Of a DNA stretch of 64,000 nt, positions 1-13,050 are shown piece after piece. The stretch is from Onchocerca volvulus (taxonomy: Eukaryota > Nematoda > Chromadorea > Rhabditida > Onchocercidae). The DNA is taken from assembly GCA_000499405.2 (NCBI GenBank), contig HG738137.1, forward strand, positions 14,315,661 to 14,379,660, written 5' to 3'. The notes under the pieces were generated by a model, which was not told the origin of the DNA, searched no databases, and saw only the letters and a program-made list of their open reading frames with translations. The position numbers were made by a program, and so were the translations under genes. The stretch's first letter is position 1, and each line of letters begins with the position of its first letter.

Positions 1-366
1 TTTATAATTAGAATATAAGGAATAGATTAGTTTAAATTAGATAAGTAATATTTATTGTAACTTAACTTTACTTTACTTTCATAGTTGTTTCATATTATTT
101 ATGTACTTGTTAACTTATCCATTGATTTATTTCTTTTGTCAATTAATTGATTAATTAATTAACTAATTTAATTAATTACTATCTATAATTTTGACAAATG
201 TAACAAAAATTTCGTAAGTTAAAATATACTATTAAATATTTTCGATTTTTTTTTTACAATGATCACATATAATATATGCATTTTTATTTAATATTGCTTA
301 TAATAATAATATTATTAGTACCAAGTTAATTAATTAATTAATCAATTAATTAATTGCTATTTGCAG

Positions 367-1347
367 ATTACATTCATTGTCATCAATTCCAACAGCTCAT
401 GATATTAGACGATTATTCTTAGCCGGAGTAATGCAGGAACAACAAAATAATATGCTCTTAGCTGCATATCGTAATCAACTACTTGCAGCTGCCACAAATA
501 ATCCGGTCACTTTAAAAGATTCGTTAAATTTGGATTCTGTTGATCAAGAGGTAAATGAGACGACAATTTTTCATCTGTTTTCTTTTTATTTTTTCGTTCT
601 AAATTTTCATTTTCTTTTCTTCCAAAAAAAAACAAAAAAATTCGAAATAAATCTGATATCGAATGAATTAATTATTTTTTGCTTGTTAAAGTTTTAGTAT
701 TTCAAAGTTTGAAATGAATGTAGAGGATGAGGTTTAGTTAGCTCCAATATGTTACTATCCAAAATTCAGGAAGTACTTGCTTTTTTTTTTTTCTTTTTAA
801 TGGATAGAATTTTTGATATATTACATTTGTAAGAAATGAATATATTAAGGAATAAATTAGTTTAGATTAGAGGAAATAATGTTTACTGCTTTTTAAAACA
901 TGTTAACATACTTTGCGTATGGTTTTATTTACTTTGTAATTATTATTTTGCGGAAGATATTTGTTAAATATTATTTAATTAATATTAAATTATAAACTTT
1001 TTTTTTGATGTAAGTGCAAATTTTTTAATTATTATGTATTGGAATTAATTGCAAAAATTTTTAATCATTATATATATTTTTTATAGATATAAGTTAATTA
1101 CAGATTATACAGTTATGAGAAATTTTAATTAAATTATTTGAATTATATTTTTATGATTTATTATTTACAGAAATTACAATCAACAATGGCAAATATTACA
1201 ACAGGTGGCACTACTGGTAATGTTGTTGGCTTATCAATGACAACAGAACAATTTAATCCTTTATCATCATTATCAATATTACAATCACCATACAATCCGA
1301 TTAGTCCTTTGCTTGGCTCACAATTTAATCCATTTCTATTTAGTTAA
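367..1347 (+). CDS. 3' end (last two exons) of an unidentified gene
   Basis: Two exons join in phase 0. The first is 367-550 (acceptor ttgcag, donor GAG|gtaaat) and the last is 1171-1347 (acceptor tttacag), ending in TAA. Together they give about 120 residues. The first part carries an IPTAHDIRRLF stretch, then Gln/Asn/Ala-rich sequence (LAAYRNQLLAAATNN). The last part is Ser/Thr/Asn/Gly-rich and ends in FNPFLFS. The 5' part of the gene lies left of the window. I do not recognise the family. The composition resembles the disordered tail of a nuclear regulator, but that is only an impression. A CT microsatellite follows the stop directly and an AATAAA lies at 1463. Exon calls are fairly secure because ORF, splice sites and phase all agree. 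Confidence 0.6.
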
Positions 1348-1362
1348 TTAATTTTTACTCTT

Positions 1363-1370
<8 letters not shown>

Positions 1371-1416
<46 letters not shown>
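1371..1416. repeat. (CT)n microsatellite in the 3' UTR
   Basis: About 23 uninterrupted TC units start 24 bases after the stop codon at 1347, so the tract should lie in the 3' UTR of the upstream gene. Confidence 0.95.
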
Positions 1417-1418
<2 letters not shown>

Positions 1419-1462
1419 ATTGACAGGGTATATTTCTAACCTCTTCAAATTATTGTAAAAAT

Positions 1463-1468
1463 AATAAA
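1463..1468 (+). promoter_or_regulatory. Candidate polyadenylation signal
   Basis: AATAAA lies 116 bases after the stop at 1347 and runs into a long poly-A tract. It is the first canonical signal on this strand after the stop. Confidence 0.45.
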
Positions 1469-3204
1469 AAAAAAAAAAAAAAAAACAGTTTTCATTTTTA
1501 TTATATTTGTTAATGATCAAAAGTATATTTGTTTATATGTACTGTTCATATTGTATCTTTTATTTGTTTTTTTAAATTACATTTTATTGTAAAATTGGAA
1601 TTTATTTAGTATAATTAGTATATTAAACATATATTATTATTTGCTTTGTTTGCTTTTTTTTTAATGAATTAAGAAATATATGAATAATATTTCAATAGGA
1701 TTAAATATAATAACAATAATTGTGTGTGACAGTAATTGTGATTAAAAAAAAAATACAAAAATATACATTTTATATGTACGTATATACACGTATTGTACGT
1801 GAAAGAATACTTTTTGGCCATTAATTTTAATATTTTATAGTTTTGATATATCTATTAGAAAATATTTACATTATTATATCATGTCGTATATTTGCTCCAG
1901 GTAATAGAAATTAAACAGTATAGAATGATAATGTATGAAAATTATAGTTAAAATTAAAATTTGCATATAAATTCATAAATAAGATAAAAATATTGTTTAA
2001 AGTTAACAAATATTTACAAAAGTAAAAAAATATAGTAGCTTATACTATAAAGGTGATCTATATTTGCTACTGTATGACAGTATGCATTTGATACCAGAGA
2101 CACTGTTTTAGGTACTGTAGGGACGACTTATGCTGAAAGTACTGTAAGAAGAATTTCAAGAGAATGCTATTGTTTTGACAATTTTAATGATATTGCAATA
2201 TTTTGTTTACGAAATAATCTAATTAATAAGAATAAGATATTATTTTAACGGGTAATTACGGAACAAAGTATTTGGATGATTAATTAATTAAAATAATATA
2301 TTGAAAATTAAAAAAAAAAAAAAAATAGAAGAAATGATGGTTTTACTTTCTTTAGCGATTGTTTTGCACAAATTCTTTTATTCATCTATCAATTTCATTG
2401 GTTTTTTACAAAAATTTTTCTGTGTGAATGATTAATGATTATTGTTGATGAATTTTGCTAATTAATTATCAAATATAAAGAATTTAAACTTATTGCGTTA
2501 CACATTCAAGCACAGTTTAATATAGAATTAACAAATTATTTCCGGTTTACATTTATTATTCCTATTAATATTTTCGTGTGTCGCATATACTTCATTACTT
2601 TTATTTTTCAAAACTTTTCATTTCTCTCTTTCTTTTTTCTTTTTTTTTTTTTAGAAATAAAAAATTGTTAATTTAAAATAAATTTATTTTACTCGCTTCC
2701 AAACCTGCTAATTTTCATCATATTTTATTGGAAGTAATGATGTGCAGCAAAAAAAAAATCGGTTATTCAATTTTCTTTACGATATTTAATTGAAAAATAT
2801 AATTTCCTTTTTTTTGTTTTCTTAAAAAAAGAAAACGAGAAATTAAAAATTAAAATTTTTGTCCAATCTTTGTTAATTTTTGTCCAATCTTTCCTCAATT
2901 AAATATTTCTCTCTTGAAAGATGTACATATATTAATATTAATTTAATGTTGAATAATTTTTGTTATACGGCATTAAGTAAGCTGTTTATTTATTTATTTT
3001 TCTTTTCTCCTACTTATTTATTTATTTTATTTTATTTGTTTTTTCAAAAGGAAGGCAAGTAAATATTCGGAAAAAAAATTTTATATAATAAATTCGTAAA
3101 ATTATCTAATAATTACTCAAATTAATTAAATAAGAGTAGCAGTTATAGTGGAAAATTAAACATATATATGTAAACTGATGACATCAATGAAAATTGAATT
3201 GTTC
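1469..3204. other. Intergenic spacer, no gene seen
   Basis: AT-rich sequence between two convergent gene ends, with long A and T runs. No exon with supporting splice sites or coding character was found on either strand. A TACTGTA-like word recurs around 2070-2145. Confidence 0.6.
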
Positions 3205-3231
3205 AATTATGATAATAATATTATCATAATT
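3205..3231. other. Perfect 12-bp stem, 3-nt loop
   Basis: The arms at 3205-3216 and 3220-3231 are exact reverse complements around AAT. The element sits about 60 bases past the stop of the minus-strand gene and next to that gene's probable poly-A signal (TTTATT at 3237-3242 on +), so it may form a stem-loop at the mRNA 3' end. Confidence 0.8.
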
Positions 3232-3291
3232 ATAAATTTATTTAATCAAATTTCGTAAATGAAATTTCAGCGATCCATTTTAATTCATTGT

Positions 3292-5975
3292 TCATTTTAA
3301 TTCATTATTTTTATACACAATAATTTGTGTATCAGAAGCATTTAATAGGATATGATTTTTACCACCGCAATAAGCAATCATTCCATCTGTGATAATTACC
3401 TAGAATTTTTATCACTGTTAATCAATTGTATAATTTCAAACAATAATATCATAAAAATTCTTGTTCTGCACACTAAATTATTTGAAAAGTGATAATTTTT
3501 ATTAGATAGATAAGAAAAAGTTGGTGAGGAAAACTTTTCCGAATCGATTTAAAACACTATTGAAAGGTTGATTTATATGACAGTATTAGAAATTATTAAT
3601 TAAAATGATCTAAATTCTTTTCAGTTTTTATGATTCAATTTTTATGATTTATTTAAATAAGGTTTTTTTTCGTTTTTATTAATTTATTTTTAATCAAAAT
3701 ATCATCTCTCATACCTGTATGAAATCCTGAAATAGCCTATTTACATCGGCACAATGAAGAACAATAATTTGTGATTTAGGAATTTCGAATTGTTCCGTTG
3801 AAATTGTCGGATAACTTTTTTTCTTATCTTTATTAGTTATTTTACAACCTTCACCAACAAATAATTGCACTTTTTTACCCTAAAACAGATTATAGCAATA
3901 TTTTGTTCATACAGTATGTTGACTAGAGGTACGGTACGTGGTTCATACGGTATTTTTGTAATATGACTGCTTATATAGTATTTGGATAAAAAGATTGATA
4001 TTTTCATAACGAAATGATATCAATTTGATTAGCATAACTGTACTAAAAAATATAATTAAAATAAACTTTATAATACTGTAATTTCGATTGTTTACAGATT
4101 ATATTTAACGAATTTATAATCAGCTAAAAAATAAGAGCATAAAGTTGGAAGATAAAAGCTTAATATAATATTGATAGCATGATATCGAAAATGATGACAT
4201 TATCGAGATTAGCTTTTGCCAGCATTTAAAAACTTTCAAACATTTTTTCCACCGATATTTTTGCTTATATATCGCTAATTAATTTGAAGTTTGAAAATTG
4301 GAATTTAAAGCTTAAATTAAGACTTTTCTTAGTAATTAATCTACAAAATTAAATTAAAACTTCTCTTAAGAATTAAATCTTCGGGAATGTTTATATGGGA
4401 AGGAATATGAATAATGTTATTGCTATTTTATATCTGCGATTGTGCAATTTGCTAATTGTTAGTTTTTAAAAATTTTTAATTACTTTCTTTCCCGAAAATA
4501 ATTGAAAATTTTTAAATATTTCTGCTTATATATTGCTAATTAATTTTAAATTTAGGAATTGAAGTTTAAAGTTTAAATTAAAGAATTTTTTTCAATAGTT
4601 ACATTTACAACAATATTTATATCGGAAGGAATATAAATGGGTAAGGTAGATTGTGCAATGATTGATATTTGATAATTAAATGAAATAAAAAGCATTGGTA
4701 CCACTTCTCGCATTATCTGAAATTGCTTGAAACTTTTCGCATTTCTTGATACTTGAATACTTGGTTTAAAATTTAAAATTTGTGTAAATTAAGAAATTAA
4801 ACAAAAATAAAAACAATTCAACGATTAAAATCAAGTAAGTATTCAGCAAATGCATTTGCATATCTTAAAAAATTTTAATTTAAAAATAATCAATATATGA
4901 ACAACAAAATGTTCATATATATAGCATTATTGATTGATTTTTCAAATAACCTGAAATGCATAACGATCAGTTTTCTTTTCTTTCTTCCCATAAAACCATA
5001 TGGATGTAGGCCCTTCCGAAATAATTTCATACGAATTCTTATTTGGAATAATCGGGCACTTTAATAATTGCAAATTTCGGTTTTTTATGCAAAACATCCT
5101 AGAAATCTGGGCAAGCATTCGAGAGAAGTTAATTTAATAATAAATTTTCTATTAATTATTAATTATTCAAATTATCAGTTATCAATTATTGCTATCAATT
5201 ATTGGCTTTATATCACTTATCAACAATTTACGTATATGAAAGAATATTACCGTATTACACATGTGAAATAAATCCGTTGATAATTATCAAATCGAATTCT
5301 CATTTTAGTAATCGATATTTATCATATCAGTCGTTTAATTTGGGTTAATTTAATAACTTCTAGTTACTTAAATTTTAAATTCAAAATAAAAGTGAGACCA
5401 AAAATTTGCTTTTGTTTAAAACTACCCGGAGTATAACTTTAAATATTCCTAATGATGCCAACGGACTGATAAGCTTCTTTTCATTTGCTAAAAATGAAAT
5501 TACAGAATATAAAATCGAATTTAATACGTTTTAATATAATATTTTAATATTAATCAATCCTTAATATAGTACTTCAAACTAAATTTAATATTTAAAATGC
5601 TTATTAATTTATGCGTTTGCCAAAGTGGTAATTAGCAAAAACCATCGGAAATTATCAAAATTATTTTTTCATATCTAACTAATAATAAATGATCATTTGT
5701 ATTGTTTGAAAATACTCTATGAAATATATGCAAATTATTATATAATGCATATGGTATACATAGCTCTGATTTTCAACTGAAGTACTGTATGAAATACAGT
5801 ACTCAAGTACATATGGAATACTGTATATTTATAATTACATGAACCGTACATCATGTATAGCTCTGGCCGATCTCTTAACTAAAATACTGTATGAAATATA
5901 TATAACATAATGTGAATTACAGTATTCAGGTAAACTATATTTTCATACTTATTCTTCTTCATCTGGGATTTGTGA
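3292..5975 (-). CDS. 3' end of an unidentified multi-exon gene
   Basis: Four minus-strand exons close in phase: 5949-5975 (27 nt), 4951-5098 (148 nt), 3715-3879 (165 nt) and 3292-3399 (108 nt, ending in TGA). All have good acceptors (ttcag, tctag, tttag, tctag) and gta/gtt donors. They encode about 150 residues. Readable pieces include ISEGPTSIWFYGKKEKK, VQLFVGEGCKITNKDKKKSY and a final ITDGMIAYCGGKNHILL. The pattern is alternating hydrophobic and polar with basic patches, suggesting a beta-rich globular domain. No signal peptide or membrane segment is seen. The 27-nt first exon contains an in-frame ATG (MKKNK), so the start could lie there, but further 5' exons are just as likely. I cannot name the family. 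Confidence 0.6.
5755..5935. repeat. Diverged tandem duplication rich in TACTGTA
   Basis: Two copies of a roughly 75-100-bp unit begin with ATAGCTCTG (about 5760 and 5859) and share the core ATACTGTATGAAATA followed by an acagta/acagtatt word. The element lies in the intron between the first two exons of the minus-strand gene. Confidence 0.65.
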
Positions 5976-8900
5976 CTGAATGGAAAATAGCCTTTTTTAC
6001 TTAATCATTTATTTTTTTTAAAAATATTTTAAGTATATAAATATTTTCAAAAAGTAAAAAAAAGCGAATGTTGAAAAAAAAAAAGAAAAAACTCTTGAAA
6101 TTACAATTTTAATAAGACAAAATAATTAATGCTAGAAATTAAAAAAAAAAAAATTAAAAAAAAGCGAAAATTACCAAGAAAATTAAAACCAAAAATTTTT
6201 CAAAATAAAAAAAAATGTTACACTTTGTAATTAAAAAAATGACTAGAAGGAAAAAGTTTCAAGTTGCTAATTTAAACAATTTCCTTTGATCTTTGAAAAA
6301 AACTTTGTCTTTAAATCTTGGAATTTTTTTTTCGCTGATAGAAGATGAAAAAGAATGAAAAAAAAAATTATTTTTTTTTTTATTTTGAAAAATGTAAGGT
6401 TTTGTTTAAGATGAGGTAAAGAGAATGCAAAGCTAATAGCTGCAGCACGAATTGCAGCTGCATTATGCAATCAGCAAACATTTGCAATTATTTGATATCA
6501 AAATTTATATTTTAAACTATTTAACAGAAAATGTTTAAACTAATGAACAGAAATTTTACTAAAACAGCGCCTGTTTGATATGAATGATATACAATATGGA
6601 ATTAAAAAAAATTTTTTAATTTAAAATATAATCTTAATTCTTTAATTATATTTCTATATATATAGATGTATGAATTTAAAAAAAAAGGAAAAAAAACTAA
6701 AATTTTTCAATTTTTTACCTTGAACTGAGTATAAAATAAGTAAACAAATAAAAGAAAACGAAATAAATAATTTTTTTCAAAGATAAATTAACTATTTGAA
6801 AAAGGGAAAAATAGTATGTTGAGAAGAAATTTAAAAAAATATTCGAAATTTGTTCGAATAGCCGAAATGTGTATTTTTTTTTTTTTTTTTTTTAAATTTG
6901 TAGTATTTACATCATTCATATATTTCTATGGAACAATAGAAATTTCAATGTTTAATTACTGTAATCGAATAATGATATTCGTGGTAATTAATTACTAAAT
7001 TATAATTGCCGTCCCATTTTTCTTTCTTCTTTTTTTTGTTAAAAATAATTTCTGATAAACTTGAGTTAAACGAAAAGGGAAAAAAAAAATAAAATATGCA
7101 AAATTAAAAATTTCTCACATTCTATTGGCTATATTCAATTTCAAAATCAATTTTTCTCTGGAAAAAACTTTGAATTAAAAAACAAAAGGCAAAAAATAAT
7201 ATAAATTCTTTGAAAATAATTCAATTTCTGGGATTTGATTTCATTATAATTTCTATAAAAATGAAGGAAGTTTTTTTATCATTTTTCTTTCAGAAAAAAA
7301 AAATTGAAGAAAATATTATCAACAATTAGTGGTATTTTGAAAAATATATTCGTAAAAACAATGTTTTAGTGATAATTTAAAAGACGATCGAAAAAGGTAA
7401 AAATGCGACAATTGAAAATCTCAAGGAGGACAAGAAATGTATTTCTACATTTAGAAAAATAATTTTCGAATTTTCGGACTAAATTTCTAAAAATTTAGGA
7501 GAATTTCCAAGAAATTCCCATACTTAACTAGAATTGTTCACTCGGTAAATTACCACAATTTTGAAATTAAATCTATTTTCTCAATTAAAATATTGATTTT
7601 TATACGAGAATTTATCGATGGAAATGAAAATAAACTGTTAGGATAGAAATGATTTCAAAATTATCGAAAAATTTTATCATTCATGATAAAATGTTAAACA
7701 TGTTGTAAAAATATTTTTGTTATTCCTAAAATATCGAAAAATTTAAAAAAAAAAAAGTTCTCAAAAAATTTCTAAGAAAATTTGATGAAAAAATGAACCA
7801 AAATATATTTATAATAATATTATTTGCTTAAAAAGCATATAAATTTTATATTCAAAAGTATTAGATTAAAAAATATATATATATTTATAACAATTTAACA
7901 ATTTTAGTAATATAAATTTATATGTTTTCATTTATGATATAAACAAATTGATTACGAAAAATTAATTCGCATTTTGTTTCATTTCAACCTAAAATACTCA
8001 TATTTTTTGATATAATTAATTAATTTGATAACGATAAGATGAGATAAGTTTCAAACTGATAAGCGATTTGAACTAATATGAATTTTATGGCTACCATAAT
8101 CGATAATGATATCCATTCGATACAATGAAATAATAGGTAATATAATTCGTTATGAATTTCATTTCGAAAAATTTGAAAATTTTGTAAATTTCACATTCTT
8201 TACTATTAAATTTCCGAAAAAAAAGTTTCCAATTTTTATTAATTAAATAAAATTTATTAATTAAATATTAAACAAATTTTTAGGAATAATTTATCAAATC
8301 GTGGCAAATGCACACATTGTTTGTAAGAATTTTGTTAAATTATTATGATTTATTATTCTATCATTTCTCAATAATATTTATTTTGAATTTTAATCATCTA
8401 CTAAAATATCCTATCGAACAATAAACAAATTTAAATGATTTAAATATTTTACTTAAAAATAACGAAAATATTCTATTCTAAGATCTTATAAGTTATCATT
8501 TATCTAAATATCATATGTCATCAATCTTTCTCTATTATTCAAGATGAATACATTATTACAATTCTAATATAATATATTTATGTATTTAGATATTATATTA
8601 TTATGCAATTAAATGCATTAGACGAAAATATGCAACGAATCAAATATTTGAGTGATAAATTAAATTTGAAATTATTCGAAATATTTTAATAAAAAAATAA
8701 TTTGCAAATATCAACATTCTCAAATAACACCTTGTTTACCTATTATAATATTCATTTAATTTATTTATTTTCAATATTATTGTCCTTGAATTTCACATTT
8801 TATGTATTAAAATATATTTATTGAAAAGTTTATTAAGTAAATAAACATTATAATAGAATAAATAAATATTATTATGGGATAGTTTATAAATGAATCTTTG

Positions 8901-9277
8901 AGATATCGAACAAGGTCAACTAGTTTTATTACTTAAAATTTCCTTTTACATCCAATCTTTGGGAGGTCAAGGACGATGACATTTCCGATCTCAATTTTTA
9001 TTTTCCCAACAAATAAAATGAAATTATTGCTGAAGTCGTTAATTTTATGTCAAAAGTTTATGCCATTGGAATATGTAAATAATATATAAATATAAAAATA
9101 TAATTAATTAATTACTGGAATCAAAAGTAAAATGTTTTCACCCAATTATTATAAATAGTATGAACGAGTAAATTTACATGTAATTACAATATTTAATTAT
9201 TTTGATACTATCGATTAATTTGATTTCATTCGAACTGAAATAAATTTAATTACAAATCATTTTTATGGAGTTGATTA

Positions 9278-9292
9278 TAAATAAATAAATAA

Positions 9293-9373
<81 letters not shown>
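9278..9373. repeat. (AAAT)n followed by (AT)n microsatellite
   Basis: About five AAAT units pass directly into roughly 38 AT units without interruption. Confidence 0.95.
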
Positions 9374-9378
<5 letters not shown>

Positions 9379-12300
9379 TAATGTTAAAATCTTTGCATTT
9401 TAATTTAATATTTAATTAAATATATGCAAGTAACGCATTATCACTAAAAAATTATATAAATAACATATTATTATTATAATTGTAAAACTTTTACGCATTT
9501 ATTTATTTACTTATTTATTTTTTTTGATGTAATAGAATTCAATTTCAATTCACTGCAAATTACTTTGATGATAAATCAATATTTGAATTCTTTTTTTTCG
9601 ATTAATATTTCTAATTTTCAGAATGATGTCCAATTTTCTACTAATTTTTGTTGCTATTGTTCAAAATTTTTTATTTACCAAAATATTACTCAATTTTTAA
9701 TTAAATGAACGAATGAATTTTTTTTTTTTTCATAAACAAAAATGGATCACAATTAAGTTTAACTAAGCAATATCTTTAATTGAGCAATATCTATTTAATA
9801 ATAAATATTATTGTAGCAAGAAATAAAAAATGGAAATAAAATAATTCGAGAATTTTATAATTCGAGATTCATAATTTCGGCTTAAATTAAGTTTATCCTG
9901 ATTACATTTAGCATATTCTGTTGTATTTAACAAATTTTTTATCTTTTTGCTAATAATTTGAAAGAAAATAAGAGAAAGAAAAACATTCATATATTTTGAA
10001 AAACAGATCAATTTTAATTTTTAAAAAAAAAAAAAAAGTTTAAAACAGCTGTCATTTCACTGACTGATAATGAGTAATTCGTTTTTGTTGTTTGTTGCAA
10101 TAAAAAAGTTTGAAAAACTGCACTTACCAATACTAACGCTTTTTTTTTTTTAAACTTTTTTTTCTTTTAAATTATTTGGAGAATTTTAAATTTTCTAATT
10201 TGTCGTCATTTTGTTTTCGTTTTCGTTTTTTTTTTTTTTTTTTTCTGCTTTTATCATCAATAAATTACAAATAAGTTTTATTTTATCAATTGCTTTATTG
10301 TTTATTTGTTATGCATTCATTTATTTATTTCTTAATTATTCATTTATTATACTAATATTTTATTTGCTATTTAATTCTAAATTTATTATGCTTTTATTTA
10401 TTTATCATTTATTTGTTATGTTTTCAGTTACTTAATTGCTTATTTTTTATGCTTTTGTTTTTTAATTTGAAAATTTTCAAATTCATTTTTGATTTTTTTT
10501 TTTTTTTAATATTAAGTTAAATGAAATTAAGCCAAACTGGTTGTAATTTTAAAAAAAAAGTGGTTTTTATTAAAAAAATTATTGATTTATCAATTTTTTT
10601 TTTTTTTATAACAAAGATTTTTTGTCATTCTCTTTTGCTGCAAAAAAAAAAAATTTTACGATATTAATTATTGATATTTAATAATACTATACTGTTGATT
10701 GTATTTAATTATAAGTATTTGAAGATAATTAAAGTTAATCGAAGTTAATAATTCGAATAATATGATATCAAGTAATGTGGGAAAATGTAGTAAATTAAAA
10801 TTTCACTTGTCCCATTTTTGATTTTACTCCAAAAAACAATTGCTTGGCTCATTTTTGGCTTTTTTTTCAAAAAAAAAAAAAATTTTGCTTAATTCTTTAC
10901 CGAATAAATCATATTTCTTCCATTATTAAAAAAAAAGAAATAAAACAGAAAAAAGATAATTAGGTAGCTAAGTGATAATTAATTATTGAAAAGAAAAGGT
11001 TATCATATTTAACATATCAATGATAAGAAGAAAAAAAAGACAGGAAACGGAAATTATTTCGTGAAAATTGCTGATCGTGAAATTATTACTAACATTTTTG
11101 GGATTGTTAATAATGCCGGATAATATTTCCGGAAAATTATTCATTCGTTAATAGAATATACGACTCATAATGGTTAATTGAGGTCATTTAAATTGTTTTT
11201 AAAAAAAAAAGTTAACCGAATATATATTTATTATAGCAATAGGTATAGAAAAACCAAAAAAAAAACGAAAAAAAAAAATGAGAATTCATTCTAACTTCTC
11301 GAGGAAATCGGAAACCGGAAAAATGCCGCATTTTTAATTTTCAAAATGAAATTTCAAAAATCCTTTGTAATTTAGATTAATTGAAATTTAGTAAAGATAT
11401 TTATGGAAGAAACTTTTAGCTCGAAAAAAATATTTGAGATGAAATTTTGAAAAGAGGAAGAATTTTAAAGTTGAATTTAGCAAAGTAATAGAAAGAAATG
11501 TTTGTTATTGCAAAATGAAATCATCAAAAATTTCAACTAATTTTTATCGATTATATATAATATTAAATGAGGCAAATTTTAGTATAGAAAATATATTATT
11601 AAAATTTAGCCCATTTTTTTTCAATTTATTATTGATTAAGTAACAATATTTAATGTTTAGTTTATGTGATTTAAAAAAGAGAGGAAATTTTATTTGAAAA
11701 TTTGTCAATTTCTTTTTTTTTTTTTTTTTTGCTTCAAACTAGATTTGTTGAAATCTTTTTCATTTCTTTTTCTTTTTTTTTCTATTCGAATCATTTTTGG
11801 TCTCTTACTTATTTTTTTAGGTCTATTTGATTAGGTTGTTTGTTTTCCTTATTGTTATTTTAGGTCTATTTAATTACGTTTGTTTTTAAAATGAATTTTT
11901 CTTCGCTAAAATTTCTTCAATTCAAATAATAATTCGAAATATTCCCGCGAAAAATAATTATATAAATTTTTTATTTCACTAATGCTACCTAATATTGTAT
12001 GTAAATGATTGATATAAAAGGTAAATAATTAAATATTCAAATTTCAATTTTAAATACTGCAGAGAAATTATAAATATTATAATAGAATAATATCATTTTC
12101 AATTCTTTCTTCATCTCGTTCTTTTTTTTTCTTCAAATTTGTACAGTAATGAACGGTACCGTATACGGTAAAAAATTACATCAGGTACTGTTCCTTTTTT
12201 ATGTGCGACAAAGAAAAATATGTAAAAGATACTGTAAGAAAACTGTAAGAAAAACTAACGACAGGCATTCATTATATTCAAAAATTATGGATTTAAATTT

Positions 12301-12966
12301 TTTTTTTTTTTGGTTAAATTATTCATTGACGAATAAATATCTTTTACACTCAGGAATTATGATGTTTGAAAATTTTTTAAAAACTATTCGTTGAAGACAT
12401 ATCTGCCATAATCGAAAATTACGGTATTTAAAAATACTTCAAAAATCTGTCTTTTAGAAAATACATTCTTGTTAATAATTTCTTTAAAAAAAAAAAAAAA
12501 AAAATTAAAATTATCTATTAAAAATAATACAGATATATCCGTTATATTCGGAAATTATAATATTTGAAAAAGTTTTCTAAACTCTTCTCTTTTTTTTTTC
12601 TTTTTTTTGTCAGAAAACTATTCATTTAAAAATAGATATATAGGAATATTAATTAATCGAGTATTTCAATTTATTCCATATTTTATAGAAAAATTAATAA
12701 ATTATATTAGAATTGATTTATTTTTTTAATTTCAATGCAATTTTTCTCCATTTTTTCTAATCGTAAAACTTCTTAGAAGAAAAAAAAAAAAAAAAACATT
12801 TAGAAAATACTTTTTTTTTTTTTTTTTTGCATTAATCAAAATTTGAAAGCGAATGTTTATATATAGAAAGAAGAAGAAGGTGAGAAATTACATTTTCTTG
12901 GCTTATAAATCATTAAAATGTAATGATTGTTTATTGATGAATGGATAGAAGCATATTAATTAGTAA

Positions 12967-13050
12967 GAAAAGAAAGAGGCAGAGAAAAAGAGAAAGAGGG
13001 AGGGAGAGAGAGAGAGAGAATGGAAGGGAAAGAGAAAATGAGAGAGAATT
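12967..13050. repeat. Purine-rich GA tract
   Basis: A run of GA/GAA/GGA words, including a pure (GA)n core near 13005-13018, within otherwise AT-rich intergenic DNA. Confidence 0.8.

Noticed and set aside
6267..6500. Alanine-rich coding-like patch
   Set aside because: It is open on both strands because GCTGCAGC is self-complementary. No donor or acceptor makes an exon, and it runs into A/T homopolymers.
10211..10435. 74-codon hydrophobic ORF
   Set aside because: Made of T-rich low-complexity DNA giving Phe/Leu/Ile runs; no splice context or start support.
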